A stretch of 6,631 bases of DNA from Flavobacteriales bacterium (GTDB taxonomy: Bacteria; Bacteroidota; Bacteroidia; Flavobacteriales_D; Sanyastnellaceae), in the NCBI GenBank assembly GCA_028823435.1, contig JAPKBK010000102.1, positions 1-6,631 on the forward strand, read 5' to 3'. The translations under genes were made by a program, and so were the position numbers. The number at the start of each line of letters is the position of its first letter. The first letter of the stretch is position 1. Positions 5,930 through 6,631 of this stretch are shown here, piece by piece. The notes under the pieces were generated by a model. It made no database searches. It was not told the DNA's origin and worked only from the letters and a program-made list of their open reading frames with translations.

Positions 5930-6389
5930 TGCGAAGGCTGATGTTTTGAGAATGTTCCAGTGGAACTTCAATCGTTAACCCCCACGATTTTCCTATTATT
6001 TTTCCCGATGCAGAAAAGGGAACATCTGCGCCCTTCAGAAAATTCATGACATCCGCTTTAAGAATTTCCGCGATCGCACCATCTCTGGTGGCTACATTAA
6101 ATCTCACCAACGCCGTATCTCTTGCGCCGAGCTTGACCCCTTCTATGAGACTGACTTCTCCCGCATCTACTTCTCTGACGCGAAGAGAAATCTGGGTTTC
6201 ACTAATCTGGATGGGAAAGAAATTTGGATTATAAATCCGAACGTCTAGATTTGATTTGAGACCCTTCAACCCGATTTGGATTTCAGAAAAATCCTGGACA
6301 TCAATCACCTCAAGTTGCTTATAGCATCCTGTTAAAGTGAAGAGTGCCAGTGCTGCAATAGAAGTGATGCGTAGAAATCTACTCTTCAT
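5925..6389 (-). CDS. LEA type 2 / WHy-domain lipoprotein
   Basis: I choose the ATG complementary to 6387-6389 (154 residues), because it opens a classic lipoprotein signal: MKSRFLR, a hydrophobic stretch, then LTGC with lipidated C22. A longer in-frame start at 6488 would add 33 residues in front of the signal and lies inside the upstream coding region. The mature part matches the LEA type 2 (WHy) fold: residues 34-70 contain GLKGLKSNLDVRIYNPNFFP, where an Asn-Pro after a beta-strand is typical, followed by alternating strands to VPLEH. Such lipoproteins are common in Bacteroidota; the role of the domain there is not well established. The start overlaps the end of the M20 dipeptidase gene by 11 bp, so the two are probably cotranscribed and translationally coupled. 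Confidence 0.85.
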   Translation of the reverse strand: MKSRFLRITSIAALALFTLTGCYKQLEVIDVQDFSEIQIGLKGLKSNLDVRIYNPNFFPIQISETQISLRVREVDAGEVSLIEGVKLGARDTALVRFNVATRDGAIAEILKADVMNFLKGADVPFSASGKIIGKSWGLTIEVPLEHSQNISLRN

Positions 6390-6631
6390 TGTGAAGCCTC
6401 GCAAAATGTGTGTAGAAATGGGGAATCGTTTCAATGCCTTTGAAGAAATTAAAAACGCCATAATGCTCGTTCGGGGAGTGTATCGCATCTGAGTCTAAAC
6501 CAAACCCAAATAGCACAGTCTTCAAGCCGAGTATGCGCTCAAATGATGCGACAATGGGAATACTCCCTCCACTTCTAATCGGAACTGGATCTTTACCGAA
6601 TGTGTGTTTCATTGCGAGAGAGGCAGCGTGA
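6379..6631 (-). CDS. M20-family dipeptidase, C-terminal end (partial)
   Basis: Only the last 83 residues are in the window. The frame is open to the right edge, reading HAASLA before the internal Met at 6610-6612, so that Met is not the true start. The segment contains RSGGSIPIV, then GFGLDSDAIHSPNEHY and FNFFKGIETI. This is the C-terminal signature of M20 metallopeptidases of the carnosinase/CNDP dipeptidase type: the GGSIP loop contacts substrate, and the His of HSPNE (codon complement at 6478-6480) is the last metal ligand in family members. It would hydrolyse dipeptides or similar substrates using two metal ions; exact specificity cannot be read from this part. The stop codon (complement of 6379-6381) lies inside the start of the LEA2 lipoprotein gene. 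Its last codons (HNEE) overlap that gene's ATGAAGAG in another frame. Confidence 0.88.
   Translation of the reverse strand, partial: HAASLAMKHTFGKDPVPIRSGGSIPIVASFERILGLKTVLFGFGLDSDAIHSPNEHYGVFNFFKGIETIPHFYTHFARLHNEE

Noticed and set aside
6390..6488. Longer start for the LEA2 lipoprotein
   Set aside because: The extra 33 residues precede a perfect lipoprotein signal and are out-of-frame translation of the dipeptidase gene.

Overview
The window looks like a chromosomal segment from a member of the Bacteroidota, most likely a marine Flavobacteriales relative. The reasons are a type IX secretion (T9SS) sorting domain, a DUF6029-type outer-membrane protein, an Omp28-related lipoprotein, a PorT-like beta-barrel, moderate base composition, and start codons preceded by A-rich sequence rather than Shine-Dalgarno motifs. 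The finer taxonomic placement is inference. Coding density is high, and no gene-free stretch exceeds about 115 bp.

Layout, left to right. (1) A minus-strand gene cut by the left edge (1-386) begins with a clear signal peptide and resembles the N-terminal module of large flavobacterial secreted proteins. (2) Divergent from it, two plus-strand genes 2 bp apart form a probable operon: a secreted TlpA/ResA-like thioredoxin (459-980) and a DUF6029 outer-membrane protein (983-2656). (3) A probable single-gene unit (2770-4272) encodes a 500-residue secreted protein with an N-terminal CGPC thioredoxin domain and a C-terminal T9SS sorting domain. It ends in a strong intrinsic terminator (4310-4351). 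(4) A second tight pair, 1 bp apart, encodes an Omp28-related lipoprotein with a CGNC thioredoxin-like motif (4383-5252) and an outer-membrane beta-barrel protein (5254-5907). (5) Convergent with it, a minus-strand pair holds the C-terminal end of an M20-family dipeptidase (6379-6631, running off the right edge) and an overlapping LEA-type-2/WHy lipoprotein (5925-6389).

Almost everything here acts in the cell envelope or outside the cell. The centre of the window is notable for three consecutive transcription units that each carry an exported CxxC thioredoxin-fold protein: one periplasmic or envelope-bound, one exported through T9SS, and one lipid-anchored. The DUF6029 protein encoded with the first has exactly two cysteines, placed as a CX4C pair next to its last beta-strand. 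A working hypothesis is an extracytoplasmic thiol/disulfide module that serves outer-membrane and secreted proteins. Each family is known separately; the functional link between them is inference.

Two further points deserve attention. The T9SS thioredoxin protein is extremely acidic and has codon usage unlike its neighbours, which suggests strong expression. Nested inverted repeats surround its terminator.
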